Source: Bacillus pumilus (GTDB taxonomy: Bacteria > Bacillota > Bacilli > Bacillales > Bacillaceae). Taken from it: a DNA stretch of 64,000 bases. The translations under genes were made by a program, and so were the position numbers. The first letter of the stretch is position 1. The number at the start of each line of letters is the position of its first letter. The stretch is taken from NCBI RefSeq assembly GCF_024498355.1, contig NZ_CP101833.1, positions 353,001-417,000 of the forward strand. Reading direction: 5' to 3'. The notes under the pieces were generated by a model. That model did no database searches. It was not told the origin of the DNA and was given only the letters and a program-made list of their open reading frames with translations. Of the stretch, positions 29,301 to 37,900 are shown one piece after another.

Positions 29301-31043
29301 CTAGACCAATTTCCAATGACGGCAAATGGCAAAGTCGATCTCAAAGCGTTGCCAGCTCCAAATATGGAAGCGGATCAAACGGCATACGAAGCCCCAAGAG
29401 ACGAAGTCGAAACGCTTCTTTGTGCCATTTGGGCAGACGTGCTCGGCGTGAGCCAAGTCGGCATTCACGATCATTTCTTCTTCCTTGGCGGAGATTCGAT
29501 TAAAGGCATTCAAATAGCGAGCAGGCTCACGCAAGAGGGCTGGAAGCTCGATATGAAGCTGCTATTCCAATATCCAACGATTGCGGAGCTCCGTCCATAT
29601 ATCGAAGAAGCTGATCAAATGAAAGCCGACCAGTCACCAGTTGAAGGGGAAGTCATTTTGACGCCGATTCAGCGCTGGTTCTTTGAGCGAGCATTCAGCG
29701 ACCAGCATCATTGGAATCTCTCGATGATGCTTCATGCGCCAAATGGATTTGACCTTTCGATTACAGAACAAGTGATGCAGAAATTACTTTCACATCATGA
29801 TGCACTGCGTATGGTCTACAGGCAGGAGCATGATGACATTCTGCAATACAATCAGCGGGATCTCACAGAACCGTTTTCGATTATTTCTCGTGATGTCTCA
29901 AAAGAGCAGGACGTGATAAAGGCCATTTCCACATATGCCAATGAGTATCAGCGTCAGCTGAACCTCCAAAAAGGTCCGCTCATGAAAGTGATTTGTTTCC
30001 ATACAGAAAACGGTGATCATCTACTTATGGTGACCCACCATCTTGTCATTGACGGTGTCTCATGCCGAATTTTACTAGAGGACTTTATGTCTCTTTATCA
30101 GCAGGCAGAACAAGGACAAACACTGGTTCTGCCGCCAAAAACCCACTCCTTCAAAGAATGGGCAGAGGCGATTGAGCGCTACGCGCAGTCACAGCCATTA
30201 AAAAGCCAACATGAGTATTGGACAGAGATTGACAGCATGCCATTTACCACTTTACCTGTTGATCATGAAGTGAAAGTAAGAAAAGTCGCTCAAACCAAAG
30301 CGATCCAAATGCATCTGACAGAAACAGAAACTGAGCATCTTTTGACCGATATTCACCTTCCGTACACAACAGAAATAAACGATGTTCTCCTGTGTGCTCT
30401 CGGTCTTGCTGTTCAGGAATGGACAGGTCAATCTCATGTACATGTGCAGATTGAAGGTCATGGAAGAGAGGATATTTTATCAGGGTTAGATGTATCCCGC
30501 ACGGTTGGCTGGTTTACGAGTATGTATCCAGTCGTTCTTGAAGCGAAGCCAGGTCAGACAATAACTGAGGCTATTAAAGGAACGAAAGAGATGCTGAGAC
30601 GTGTGCCGAATAAAGGAATTGGCTACGGCATTTTAAAATACCTGACAGCTACGGAGGCGGCAGCACAACACATACATCCTGAAATCAGCTTGAACTATCT
30701 TGGGCAGATTGATCAGGAAGTGACGACAGAACTCTTTGGACCGTCCGCCTATGATATGGGACGACAAGCAAGCCCTGATTCAGAAGCTGTCTATAAGCTG
30801 AATCTCAGTGGTCTTGTTCAACACAATCGATTCATTTTGTCGTGTTCCTATTGTACAGATGAATATGAAGAACAGACGATACAGCAGTTCATGGCATTGC
30901 TGAAGGGGAAAATCCAATCCATTATCACCCATTGCTTAGCGCGTCACGAGCGAGAGTTTACGCCAAGTGACTTCTCTGCTGCTGACCTTGAAATGGATGA
31001 AATGGATGATATCTTTGACATGCTTGAGGAGAAATTGACCTAA
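20343..31043 (+). CDS. srfAB: Surfactin/pumilacidin-type NRPS subunit B (modules 4-6)
   Basis: The protein of about 3566 residues has order C-A-T-C-A-T-C-A-T-E. The first C domain (HHIIMDG near residue 143) is of the type that accepts a D-configured donor, matching D-Leu3 from SrfAA. Pocket codes are DAFFIGATIK (module 4, aliphatic; Leu in pumilacidin), DLTKVGHIGK (module 5, Asp) and DAWFLGNVVK (module 6, Leu). The terminal E domain would make D-Leu6, but its usual SWRI motif reads SCRI (Cys at residue 3241). I chose ATG 20343 because AGAGGTGG is correctly spaced before it; an ATG at 20328 lies upstream of that site. In B. subtilis comS overlaps this gene at the first T/C junction; no credible comS start is present here. 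Confidence 0.95.
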   Translation: MSKQKIQKVYPLTPMQEGMLYHAMLDPNSSSYFTQLELGISGEFDLDLFEKSLNELIRTYDILRTAFVYQQLQKPRQVVLAERHLDVYREDLSHLNHQEQQKVLDQYKKQLRKQGFHLTNDLLLKVAVFQLNETNWHLIWSNHHIIMDGWSMGVLMKKLFHYYESYRNGRTPDRSQGKPYADYIQWLGKQNKQEAEGYWKERLDGAVQHQGLLHQKETNGQYDHQESTFTWDADMVQAIQDAARQCQVTAPNLFQAVWSVLLGTYHAADDVTFGTVVSGRPPSVSGIERMAGLFINTIPVRVTLDQEQTFKQLFQKVQQHALEAESYDFMPLYEIQQKTAGGGQLFDHLVGFENYPLDQELSGDTMSARLGFSIDVKDGFEQTNFDLNVLVYPGKTWTLKMKYNAIAFEEQVIGNISKHLTHLMKQIIQNPDVRLHEVTCMTEEEKQQIEAWNKTERDYPKHLSIPELLKERIKAQPDHLALVEGDRAFTYEELGQEIHQLAGSLVENGVQPEDAVAVYMNRSADAVIAILAVLHAGAAYVPIDPSQPEERIQFMLEDSGVSILLYADSQPPVYENIKAIHVTEMSNCSNVDFSVRTFPSQLAYIMYTSGSTGRPKGVQIEHQHIVRLACSQEKLGLNASDRMAHTGAISFDAITFEIFTTLLGGATLYPVDRNTLLDINRFEQFIQTHQISALFLTTGLFNQLAQQRPQMFKGLTTLITGGDVINVKSAELVKKNHPALVLLNAYGPTENTTISTIYEVRGNETGTIPIGQPIHHSSAYILDDYQRLQPIGAPGELYVGGDGVSRGYLHRPDLTNQVFMADPFKPAGRLYRTGDLARYGADGQIEFLGRKDDQVKIRGFRIELGEIETMLQQETGIDDAVVLVHESSSDEKEITAYFTGTMTEEEVRALFNQELPAYMVPHHVMKLDAFALTANGKVDRKALPKPDEAHREEIKIIPPKTETEKALAQIWEELLGKTIGVNEHFFMAGGHSLKAMMMSAKIQEVFQKEVPIQVIFEKPTICSLAAYIDQDGQEEQGHPILPATQAEEYPVSPAQRRLYILQTLEPDSTNYHIPIVLTLEGVLDHQRLSSAFDQLIQTHEILRTSFHMNGEDIVQRVHERAAFDLPVHDIKEEDAEAFLTERQSPFDLTAAPLLRAQLLKVNENRHLLVLEAHHLITDGSSMKTFIQDLAKAYDGEALAERAIHYKDYAVWQLSEEETEKQREHEAYWLKQFEGELPVLDLPTDYPRPAERDFAGERVMFGCDQVTTQRIHELLQKTDTTLYMFLLSAFQVLLASYSGQEDIIVGSPVAGRTHPDIQDMPGMFINTIAMRGKPEQTKSFLQLLEEIKETSVEAFAHQSYPLEELIARLPLDRDTTRSPLFSVSFNMQNMEVPALRLGDLHISPYAIQHRSVKFDLSLEAFEREGELKLSLDYATALFKEETVRRLGTHLLAIIREAIHHPDEQIGLLNILDQHEQMERLEKKDEGQTNRHEPFHVQFSRQAKETPDAIAVMDDQRKLTYRELDDMSNALSSELKIRGVEKESTVALILDRSVYVIVSMLGVMKAGGAFVPIDPAFPAERIRYTLEDSGAQVIVTNETHTHSYKDQQSLQVVHVEKAVHQNHSLDLPDVSVDQLAYVIYTSGTTGKPKGVQLTHRNLSHYVTWLTNEVTLQEYDRTALLSSYAYDLGYTSIFPVLKAGGTLYVPREDVYTDPVRLMRFIDEQELTYIKMTPSLFHMMADSKNHEFDALRLVVLGGESIVPEDVETFMKQHPCVAVMNHYGPTETTIGTVTKLITPHELDTLKERSIIGQPIAHTRALVCNREQRLVPYGAPGELYISGEGVSKGYLNQPELTAERFLENPFSPQERMYRTGDLVRQHANGDIEFLGRVDDQVKIRGYRIEKQEIEHAARALSTLQEVYVKVLHLSRLPELALYYTAPEHIGTLAFREKLAEALPDYMIPTYFVKVDHIPLTQNGKVDAKSLPLPHEVHMNRTAHVAPETVLEQTLCAIWSDVLGVEQIGVHDHFFELGGHSLKGMVLISKMQAKLNKHVPLKVLFEKPTIRAMAAYLEEADSSVVTSIQSAEKQDFYPVSSAQKRMYVLQQLHPDAVTYHMPAVLMMEGSLDLQQLEEALQALIERHESLRTAFVEIDGVPVQKVYRQVPFTLEVVEIQSDQEQSVVEEFITPFSLQQAPLMRARVAKLSDEKFVFMMDIHHIIADGVTRSLLVQELAELYEKRALPPVQLHYKDYAVWQQEEKQQVSLEKQRQYWLEQYAQPPEDLALPLDFPRPSVQSFEGDRVDRWLSAEKTQSIKTLMAEKGVSLNMVMQTAFAIFLHKLTGQTDIVIGAVTAGRTRASLERIPGMFVNTLALRNELQLEETAEHLLEKMKDRNLSAYEHQGFPFEELVSQLDLPKDTSRNPLFSVMLTTDDRDLTLPDLKLNGLKLSQKQQDTVHAKFDLTLGVFEEQDQVGLRFEYAAALFKKSTMQRWSRYFEQIIDEMLAKLNQPISALSILTKEEKKELLGEWSGPVLDVPSDQTVHALIEAQAHEAPHQKAATFCGTSWTYEELNNRANVVASRLISNGTKPGDRVGILTRPSLDMTAAVLGILKAGAAFVPIDADYPAQRIAYMLEDCGAEVLLIQKELNAPTSFTGHVLLIEDAAEGEAQDVQVDVKPTDLAYMIYTSGTTGQPKGVMVEHQSLVNLAFWHNDAFQVTNEDRTAKYAGFGFDASIWEMFPTWIAGAELHIIDEGIRLDMIKLNTYFNDEGITIAFLPTQLCEQFMSMDNHSLRYLLTGGDKLKQVKPVRYKLVNNYGPTENTVVATSGIINSDQGTLPIGTAIANTRFYILGSLYDLSPPGVPGELVIAGKGLARGYWNLPEETDERFVRDPFYPEERMYRTGDLVKWTEDGELIYLGRKDHQVNVRGFRIELSEIEAQLLELDSVKEAVVTTVKDASDQDALAAYVITENGTEDLKESLKRTLPEYMVPPWIISLDQFPMTANGKVDLKALPAPNMEADQTAYEAPRDEVETLLCAIWADVLGVSQVGIHDHFFFLGGDSIKGIQIASRLTQEGWKLDMKLLFQYPTIAELRPYIEEADQMKADQSPVEGEVILTPIQRWFFERAFSDQHHWNLSMMLHAPNGFDLSITEQVMQKLLSHHDALRMVYRQEHDDILQYNQRDLTEPFSIISRDVSKEQDVIKAISTYANEYQRQLNLQKGPLMKVICFHTENGDHLLMVTHHLVIDGVSCRILLEDFMSLYQQAEQGQTLVLPPKTHSFKEWAEAIERYAQSQPLKSQHEYWTEIDSMPFTTLPVDHEVKVRKVAQTKAIQMHLTETETEHLLTDIHLPYTTEINDVLLCALGLAVQEWTGQSHVHVQIEGHGREDILSGLDVSRTVGWFTSMYPVVLEAKPGQTITEAIKGTKEMLRRVPNKGIGYGILKYLTATEAAAQHIHPEISLNYLGQIDQEVTTELFGPSAYDMGRQASPDSEAVYKLNLSGLVQHNRFILSCSYCTDEYEEQTIQQFMALLKGKIQSIITHCLARHEREFTPSDFSAADLEMDEMDDIFDMLEEKLT
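27891..29690 (+). repeat. A-T segment nearly identical to 17174-18973 (copy 2)
   Basis: Second copy of the 1.8-kb adenylation-carrier segment, in srfAB module 6. The two copies share the pocket code DAWFLGNVVK and specify the two D-Leu positions of the lipopeptide. The segment looks richer in C-ending codons than its flanks, which could mark a separate origin. Confidence 0.9.
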
Positions 31044-31088
31044 CACCACTAGATCAGTCATAAAAAAGGGAAAGGAGGAATGAAATAG

Positions 31089-34000
31089 ATGAGTCAATTT
31101 AAAAGGGATCAAGTTCAAGACATGTATTATCTGTCACCGATGCAAGAAGGAATGCTGTTTCATACCCTCCATCATCAAGAAAAGGGTTTTTATGTAGAGC
31201 AGATGGATATGAACGTCAAGGGCACACTTCGTCATGACTTGCTTGAAAAAAGCATGAATATCATCGTGGAACGGTACGATATTTTTCGTACCGTGTTCCT
31301 CCATGAAAAAGTGAAGCGCCCTATCCAAGTTGTGTTGAAGAAACGTCCTTTTACACTTGATGTCGTGGACATGCAGGATCTTTCTGAAGACGAACAGCTT
31401 GTGCGTATTGAGGCTTTCAAACAAAAAGATCAACTGAGAGGTTTTGACCTCTCGAGGGATTCTCTCATGCGGGCCACCGTTTTCCAAACGGGCCCTGCTA
31501 GCTATCGCTGGATATGGAGCTATCACCATATCCTGCTAGATGGCTGGTGTTTTGGACTTGTCGTGCAGGAATTATATGCGGTTTACCATGCGCTTTTGCA
31601 TGACCTGCCTTACAAGCTAGAGCCTGTCAAACCATATAAAGAATATATTCAATGGCTGGAAAAACAAGATAAACAAGCGTCACTTCAATATTGGCAGCAA
31701 TCATTAGCAGGATTTGATGGACAATCGACCTTTAAAGAACAACGAAAACAAACAAATGAGTATGAATTAGGCGAAATCGAATGGTCTATGAGCAAAGAAG
31801 AAACGGCTGCTTTATCAGAGCTAGCATTGCAGCAGAACGCCACGTTAAGCAGTGCGCTTCAATCGGTTTGGTCGATTCTGCTGAGCAGGTATCAGCGGTC
31901 AAATGATGTTCTGTTTGGAACGGTTGTGTCAGGACGTCCGGCAGATTTGGCTGGCGTTGACCGGATGGTTGGATTGTTCATCAATGTCATCCCAAGAAGA
32001 ATTCAACTGACAGATCAGATGACATTTTGTTCTCTATTATCAGAAACACAGCAGCAGTCTCTTGCGGCCGAACCGCACCAATATATCCCGATATATGATA
32101 TTCAGGCAAAGACAGGTCAGCAGCAGCTTATTGATCATATTGTGGTGTTTGAGAATGTCCCAGCTGCAAAGAAGGATGAACAAGAGGCACTGCTAGGATT
32201 TACTGTGGAAGATATGAATGTATATGAAAAATCGAACTATGATCTCAATTTGCTTGCATCGCCCGGAGAACAATTGCAATTGAAGCTGGCTTTTAACCAA
32301 AGAGCATTTGACCCTGCATTTGTCCACCGGTTAAAGGAGCAACTGATTCTTTTGATAAAAGAGGCGATCAAGCATCCAGATCAATCGGTTCACACACTTA
32401 CTCTCGTGACGAAGCAGGAAAAGCAGCTGATTCTTGAGGAATGGAATGCACCTGAGCTTGAGCATGATCAGCTCTATTTGTCTAAATGGTTTGAGCATAA
32501 TGTCCGCAAACAGCCGAATGCGGTGGCTTTATCAGCGGGAGAGCACACGATGACATATGCGGAGCTGAATGAACAGGCCAATCGATTGGCAAGGCATTTA
32601 CAAAAAAATGGGGCTGCACCTCAAACGGTCATCGCCATTTTAGCAGATCGCACGTCTGAACTCATTGTCAGCTTGCTTGCTGTCTTAAAAGCAGGCGCAA
32701 CCTATGTGCCAATTGATCCTGATTATCCGGAAAGCCGCATTCAATATATGCTGAAAGACAGCAGGGCCACGCATCTTCTGACCCACTCAACCTTCATTAG
32801 TCAGGCGAAGGCACTCGCGTTTGATGGCACGTATCTTTTTGCAGATGATCAGGAAATTTCACTGATGAGCTCAGAGAATCTGCCGCTTGAAGCAGGTTTA
32901 CATGATACGGCATACATCATGTATACATCTGGAACAACGGGACAGCCAAAAGGCATCATGACGACCCATTCCAATATTGCCCGGGTGGTCAAAAATACGA
33001 ATTACTTAACCATTTCAGAAACAGATACATTGCTGTCGTTATCTAATAGCGTATTTGATGGCTTTACCTTTGATGTATATGGCGCGCTTTTAAACGGTGC
33101 GAAGCTTGTACTGCCGAAAAAAGAGACCATTTTAGACATGCGCGAGCTGACCGGGCTGATTAGAGAAGAAAGCATTTCTGTCATGTTTATTCCAACGGCT
33201 TTATTCCATCTTCTCGTTGATGAAGGGACAGACTGGATGCGCGGTGTGCGTAAGGTGCTGTTTGGAGGAGAGCGGGCATCGGTTCAGCATGTGAGGAAAG
33301 CCTTTGAGGTGATGGGGAAAGGCAGACTGATCAATGTATACGGCCCGACCGAATCAACAGTCTTCGCCACCTATTATCCTGTAGATGAAGCCATACCGGC
33401 AGAGGCACGTTCTATTCCAATCGGGAAGCCGCTCAATCAGACGAGTGCTTATATATTGAGTCAGCAAGGACAGCTTCAGCCGATTGGAATGGTCGGAGAA
33501 CTTTGTCTTAGCGGCAAAGGACTAGCGAAGGGGTATTTGAATCGTCCGGACCTGACAAAACAAGCCTTTATCGCGCATCCATTCGCTGCGGGTGAAAGGC
33601 TGTATCGCACGGGAGACTTAGCTTATTTTCGAGAAGACGGTCTGATTGAGTATGCAGGCAGAGTAGATGATCAGGTGAAAATTCGCGGACATCGAATTGA
33701 GCTGACAGAAATTGAAGCCCATCTTCTCGTGCATCCAGGTGTAAAACAAGCTGCACTCATAGCTGACCATGATGAAACAAATCATACAAGACTGCTCGCC
33801 TATATCACATGTGAGGATGAATGGAAGGACAAGCTCGATGTGATCAAGTCTGGGCTGAAGGAGCGTCTTCCGGCTTATATGCTGCCTCATGAGCTAATCA
33901 GACTCGATAACCTGCCGCTCACGACAAATGGCAAGATTGATAAACGCCAGCTGCCAAAGCCAGAGGCGCCGCAAGGAAAGCGCCATGTGAAGCTGCCAGT

Positions 34001-34922
34001 AAATGAAGTAGAACAAAAGCTGCTCGTGATGTGGCGGGAAGTGCTTGAACGAGATGATATTAGCACGGATGACCATTTTTTTGAGCTTGGCGGGCATTCC
34101 TTAAAAGCGATGTCTCTTTTGTCCAAGGTGTCGAAGGAATTCGAGGTCCAGGTGCCTATTCATTTGCTGTTTGAGACGCCAACGATTGAAGCAATCAGTC
34201 GTTATATTCAAAAGCAGGACCAGGAAGCCGCTGGCTATCTTGTATTCAATGAATCTCAATCGCCAACCGTCTTTGCTCTCCCGCCATTACCGGGCTACGG
34301 CTTTATCTATCAGGAAGCAGCAAAAACGCTCGATGGTGTTCGATTGATCGCCTTTGATTTTATAGAAGCTGATCACCGAATCACGCAATACGTTCAGCAT
34401 ATCCAGCATCTTCAGCCTGAAGGACCGCTGACTTTGATGGGGTACTCTGGCGGCTGCTATCTAGCCTTTGAGCTCGTTCAAGCGCTTGAACAAGCAGGGC
34501 GTACAGTCGAAAAGGTCATCATGATCGACTCCTATAAGAAAATTGGAGAAAGTGATTTAGAAGGACGATCCATTGATGATGATATAGATGCGATTGTCCA
34601 TCAGTCGAAGCAAAGTGAATTGGCTCATGCGGAGCTCGTCCAAGAAGCGCTTGCTCAAAAGACACGGGCCTACTATGAAACATTTGTTAAGGGGGTGAAT
34701 CAAGGAGAGATACAGGCAAATATTGCTTTCATCCAATCTGAAGAACAAATGGACATTCCGGACTGGATGGAAGGTTGGGAACATGCGACGACTGGTGCTT
34801 TTAGCCAATATCAAGGCTACGGTCAACACGCTGAAATGTTCAAGCATAAAGAATGTGCAGCTCAAAATGCACAGCTGATCAAAAGGATATTCAATCAAAA
34901 AAATAGAGAACCAGTCTTGTAA
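31089..34922 (+). CDS. srfAC: Surfactin/pumilacidin-type NRPS subunit C (module 7 with thioesterase)
   Basis: The 1277-residue protein has order C-A-T-TE. The C domain (HHILLDG near 146) accepts a D-residue donor. The A-domain code DGFFLGVVFK is close to the Ile code DGFFLGVVYK, fitting Ile/Val at position 7 of pumilacidin rather than the Leu of surfactin. The carrier serine is in GGHSLKAM near 1002. The type I thioesterase (GYSGG near 1119, then IMIDSYKK) releases and cyclises the lipoheptapeptide. AAAGGAGG precedes ATG 31089. In B. subtilis srfAD follows directly; here two large NRPS genes intervene. Confidence 0.95.
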   Translation: MSQFKRDQVQDMYYLSPMQEGMLFHTLHHQEKGFYVEQMDMNVKGTLRHDLLEKSMNIIVERYDIFRTVFLHEKVKRPIQVVLKKRPFTLDVVDMQDLSEDEQLVRIEAFKQKDQLRGFDLSRDSLMRATVFQTGPASYRWIWSYHHILLDGWCFGLVVQELYAVYHALLHDLPYKLEPVKPYKEYIQWLEKQDKQASLQYWQQSLAGFDGQSTFKEQRKQTNEYELGEIEWSMSKEETAALSELALQQNATLSSALQSVWSILLSRYQRSNDVLFGTVVSGRPADLAGVDRMVGLFINVIPRRIQLTDQMTFCSLLSETQQQSLAAEPHQYIPIYDIQAKTGQQQLIDHIVVFENVPAAKKDEQEALLGFTVEDMNVYEKSNYDLNLLASPGEQLQLKLAFNQRAFDPAFVHRLKEQLILLIKEAIKHPDQSVHTLTLVTKQEKQLILEEWNAPELEHDQLYLSKWFEHNVRKQPNAVALSAGEHTMTYAELNEQANRLARHLQKNGAAPQTVIAILADRTSELIVSLLAVLKAGATYVPIDPDYPESRIQYMLKDSRATHLLTHSTFISQAKALAFDGTYLFADDQEISLMSSENLPLEAGLHDTAYIMYTSGTTGQPKGIMTTHSNIARVVKNTNYLTISETDTLLSLSNSVFDGFTFDVYGALLNGAKLVLPKKETILDMRELTGLIREESISVMFIPTALFHLLVDEGTDWMRGVRKVLFGGERASVQHVRKAFEVMGKGRLINVYGPTESTVFATYYPVDEAIPAEARSIPIGKPLNQTSAYILSQQGQLQPIGMVGELCLSGKGLAKGYLNRPDLTKQAFIAHPFAAGERLYRTGDLAYFREDGLIEYAGRVDDQVKIRGHRIELTEIEAHLLVHPGVKQAALIADHDETNHTRLLAYITCEDEWKDKLDVIKSGLKERLPAYMLPHELIRLDNLPLTTNGKIDKRQLPKPEAPQGKRHVKLPVNEVEQKLLVMWREVLERDDISTDDHFFELGGHSLKAMSLLSKVSKEFEVQVPIHLLFETPTIEAISRYIQKQDQEAAGYLVFNESQSPTVFALPPLPGYGFIYQEAAKTLDGVRLIAFDFIEADHRITQYVQHIQHLQPEGPLTLMGYSGGCYLAFELVQALEQAGRTVEKVIMIDSYKKIGESDLEGRSIDDDIDAIVHQSKQSELAHAELVQEALAQKTRAYYETFVKGVNQGEIQANIAFIQSEEQMDIPDWMEGWEHATTGAFSQYQGYGQHAEMFKHKECAAQNAQLIKRIFNQKNREPVL

Positions 34923-34935
34923 ACTTTAGGTTAGG

Positions 34936-34959
34936 CAGGGGTGCAGTCTTGCAGCCCTG
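34936..34959 (+). other. Stable hairpin in the srfAC / inserted-NRPS intergenic gap
   Basis: CAGGG-g-TGCA, loop GTCT, TGCA-g-CCCTG forms nine pairs with one internal G-G mismatch. No T-run follows (the next bases are GCTGACAAAAAAGG), so it is not a classical terminator. It could be an mRNA-processing or stability element between the lipopeptide and depsipeptide genes. Confidence 0.5.
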
Positions 34960-34985
34960 GCTGACAAAAAAGGAAAGGAACTCAT

Positions 34986-37900
34986 ATGAAACCATCAACC
35001 ATTAACCAATCTAGTGTACATGAATCAATGGATGCGATTTTACAAGATGTAAAGACAACCATTTTACAAACCAACGAAATTGAACGCTTCGCTGTTTTTT
35101 CGCGTGAAAAAACCATTCGACCGCGGCCATATCACCTCTCTCATTTATTTCTCGACAATCATTTTGAGCAGGAGGCCGCAGCTGAATCGATACACACGCA
35201 AACGGCTGCGCCTGCTTTAGCTGACATGCCGCCCGCCCTTTCCTATGGAGGGGATCTAGATGTCACAACAGGAGCACAGACCTTGCAGGACGTCTTAACA
35301 GAGGCAGCAAAAACGACAAATGGACTCACCTATATCGTGAATAGCGAGAACGAACTCAAGCAATCCTACGCGCGGTTAAAGGAAGACGCTGAGCGGGTTC
35401 TGACGGGTTTAAGAGAGCTGGGTCTAAAGGCAGGCGATCCTGTTTTCTTTCAATTTTCATCGAATCATGCGATGGTGACTGCCTTTTGGGCATGTGTGTT
35501 AGGCGGATTTGTTCCGACACTTGTATCGGCTGCTCCGACCTACCGGGAGATGAATGCCGCAGTGAAGAAGCTCCATCATGCATGGGAGCTGCTAGAGCAT
35601 CCGCTCATTTTAACAGATGAATCACTGATCGAAGAGGTGCAAGGCTTAGCTTTACTGTGGCACACAGATCAATTACATGTAGCAGCAGTCGAGCCGATGC
35701 TTTCTTTAGAAAGGGATACAGAGGCTCATCCTGCGGCGCCAGATGATTCCGTCTTTTTTATCTTAACGTCTGGAAGTACAGGGATGCCAAAATGCGTAGA
35801 GCATTCTCATAGAAGTGTGCTTGCGAATGTCAAAGGAACGGTGGCAGCCAATCAATTTACACAAGAGGATGTCTCGTTAGACTGGATGCCTTTAGACCAT
35901 ATTGGCGGTATTGTCATGTTCCACCTTGTCAATGTGTATACGGGCTGTGAGCAGATTCGGGCAAGAACAGATGATTTCATCGCTCAGCCGCTGCGCTGGC
36001 TTGACTGGATGGACCGCTACCGTGCAACGAAGACGTGGGCGCCTAACTTCGCGTTTGCGATGATCAATGATTATGAGAAAGAAATCTCTTCAGGGTCTTG
36101 GGACCTTTCTGCCATGACCTGCATGATCAATGGGGCAGAAGCAGTCGTACCGAAGACGATTCACCGGTTTTTACACCTGCTGGCTCCGCACGGCTTAAAG
36201 GGAGATGTCATCAGGCCGGCTTTCGGTATGTCTGAAATCTCATCAGCAGTTGTCTTCTCCTTTGCGATTGAGCGGGGAGATGAAAACAGCGGGGTACTGA
36301 CCTTTGAAGAAACATCGCTGACAGAGCAGCTAAGACCAGCTGAGGCGCGTGAGACGGGAACTGTCAGCTTTACAGAGCTGGGAAGACCGATTCCAGGTAT
36401 CACGATTCGCATCGTCAATCATCAGCAGGAGCTTCTTCTAGAAGATCACATTGGCAGCGTGCAAATCAAAGGGCTAACGACAATGAAGGGCTATTACAAG
36501 AATGACGAAGCGAATCAAGAAGTATTTCAAACGGATGGCTGGTTTCACACGGGAGATTTAGGTTTCCTGCACGAAGGAAGGCTGACGTTAACCGGTAGAG
36601 AAAAAGACATGATCATCATCAACGGGAAAAATTATCACAACTATGAAATTGAAGCCATTGCAGAGGAAGTGCCAGGAGTAGAAACGAGCTTTGTGGCTGC
36701 TTGCTCCGTTCGGATGGAGGCTTCTGCATCCGATGAACTGATTCTCTTTTTTACACCGAAGCTATATGAGCCTTCTTATATCATGAGGGCAAGCCAGCAC
36801 ATCAAATCCCATATTGCAACAAAAATGGGTCTGTCTGCATGGCGCATTATTCCTGTCCAGAAGCATGCATTTCCGAAAACAAGCTCTGGCAAAATAGAAA
36901 GGGCGCAGCTCAAGACAAGATGGCAGGAAGGCGAATTCGATGAAATCATCAAGGAAATGGACATCAGACTAGAAAATGAACACACCTTGCCTGATTGGAG
37001 CTATCAAAAGGAGTGGACACCTGCTCCGCTTGATGCAGCTGAAAAGCAAATAACAGGGGACATTGTGATCTTTGCAGACGCATTAGGGCTGGCAGATCAA
37101 TTGAGATCTCTTTCAAACAGCGAACAAACATGCATTACGGTTGAACCGGGTCAAGAATTCACACAACTCACTCATACTCACTTCATCATTCACCCGAATC
37201 GGCCGTCTGACTACGAACAACTCTTTGAGACGCTCCGTTCGTATGGCGTTTCGGTGAAACACATCATTCACCTTTGGAACTATACAAGCCAAGAAGACAA
37301 GCTTCATGTGGCCAAGGCGAAACAAGTACAGAAAACAGGCAGCATGAGTGCATTATTTTTAACAAAAGCGATTTCCGTCTATGAGGAACCTGTGGCGGTC
37401 ACCTTTGTCTCAGCCCATGCGATGAATTTGCCGGAGGATCACACACATGATGTAGAAAAAGCGACGACAGTGGGACTGATGACAGCTGTTCAGCATGAAT
37501 GGCCGTTTATCAAGGTAAAATGTCTTGATTTTTCTCTGACAAAATCGGCATCTAGTGATTCCCATGCATCAGCGATTATGGCAGAACTCACACATGACAA
37601 ATACAGTCATGTTGCCGCTTATCGCGGGAGTGTTCGTTATATTCCTCTTTTGACACCTCTTCATCTGGAAAAGGAACAGAAGATGAAGAAACCGCCATTT
37701 GAAGCATCTGGGCTCTATGTGATGACAGGTGGGCTTGGCGGAATTGGGCGTATCCTCAGTGAACACCTGCTGAAATCTGATCAAGCACACCTCGTGTTGC
37801 TTGGGAGAAAGGAGCGAGAGGCTTTATCTGCGGAGCAGCAAGACATATTGACCTCACTCGAGAAACAGGCGAAAGACCATGGTGGCACCGTTCTTTATGA

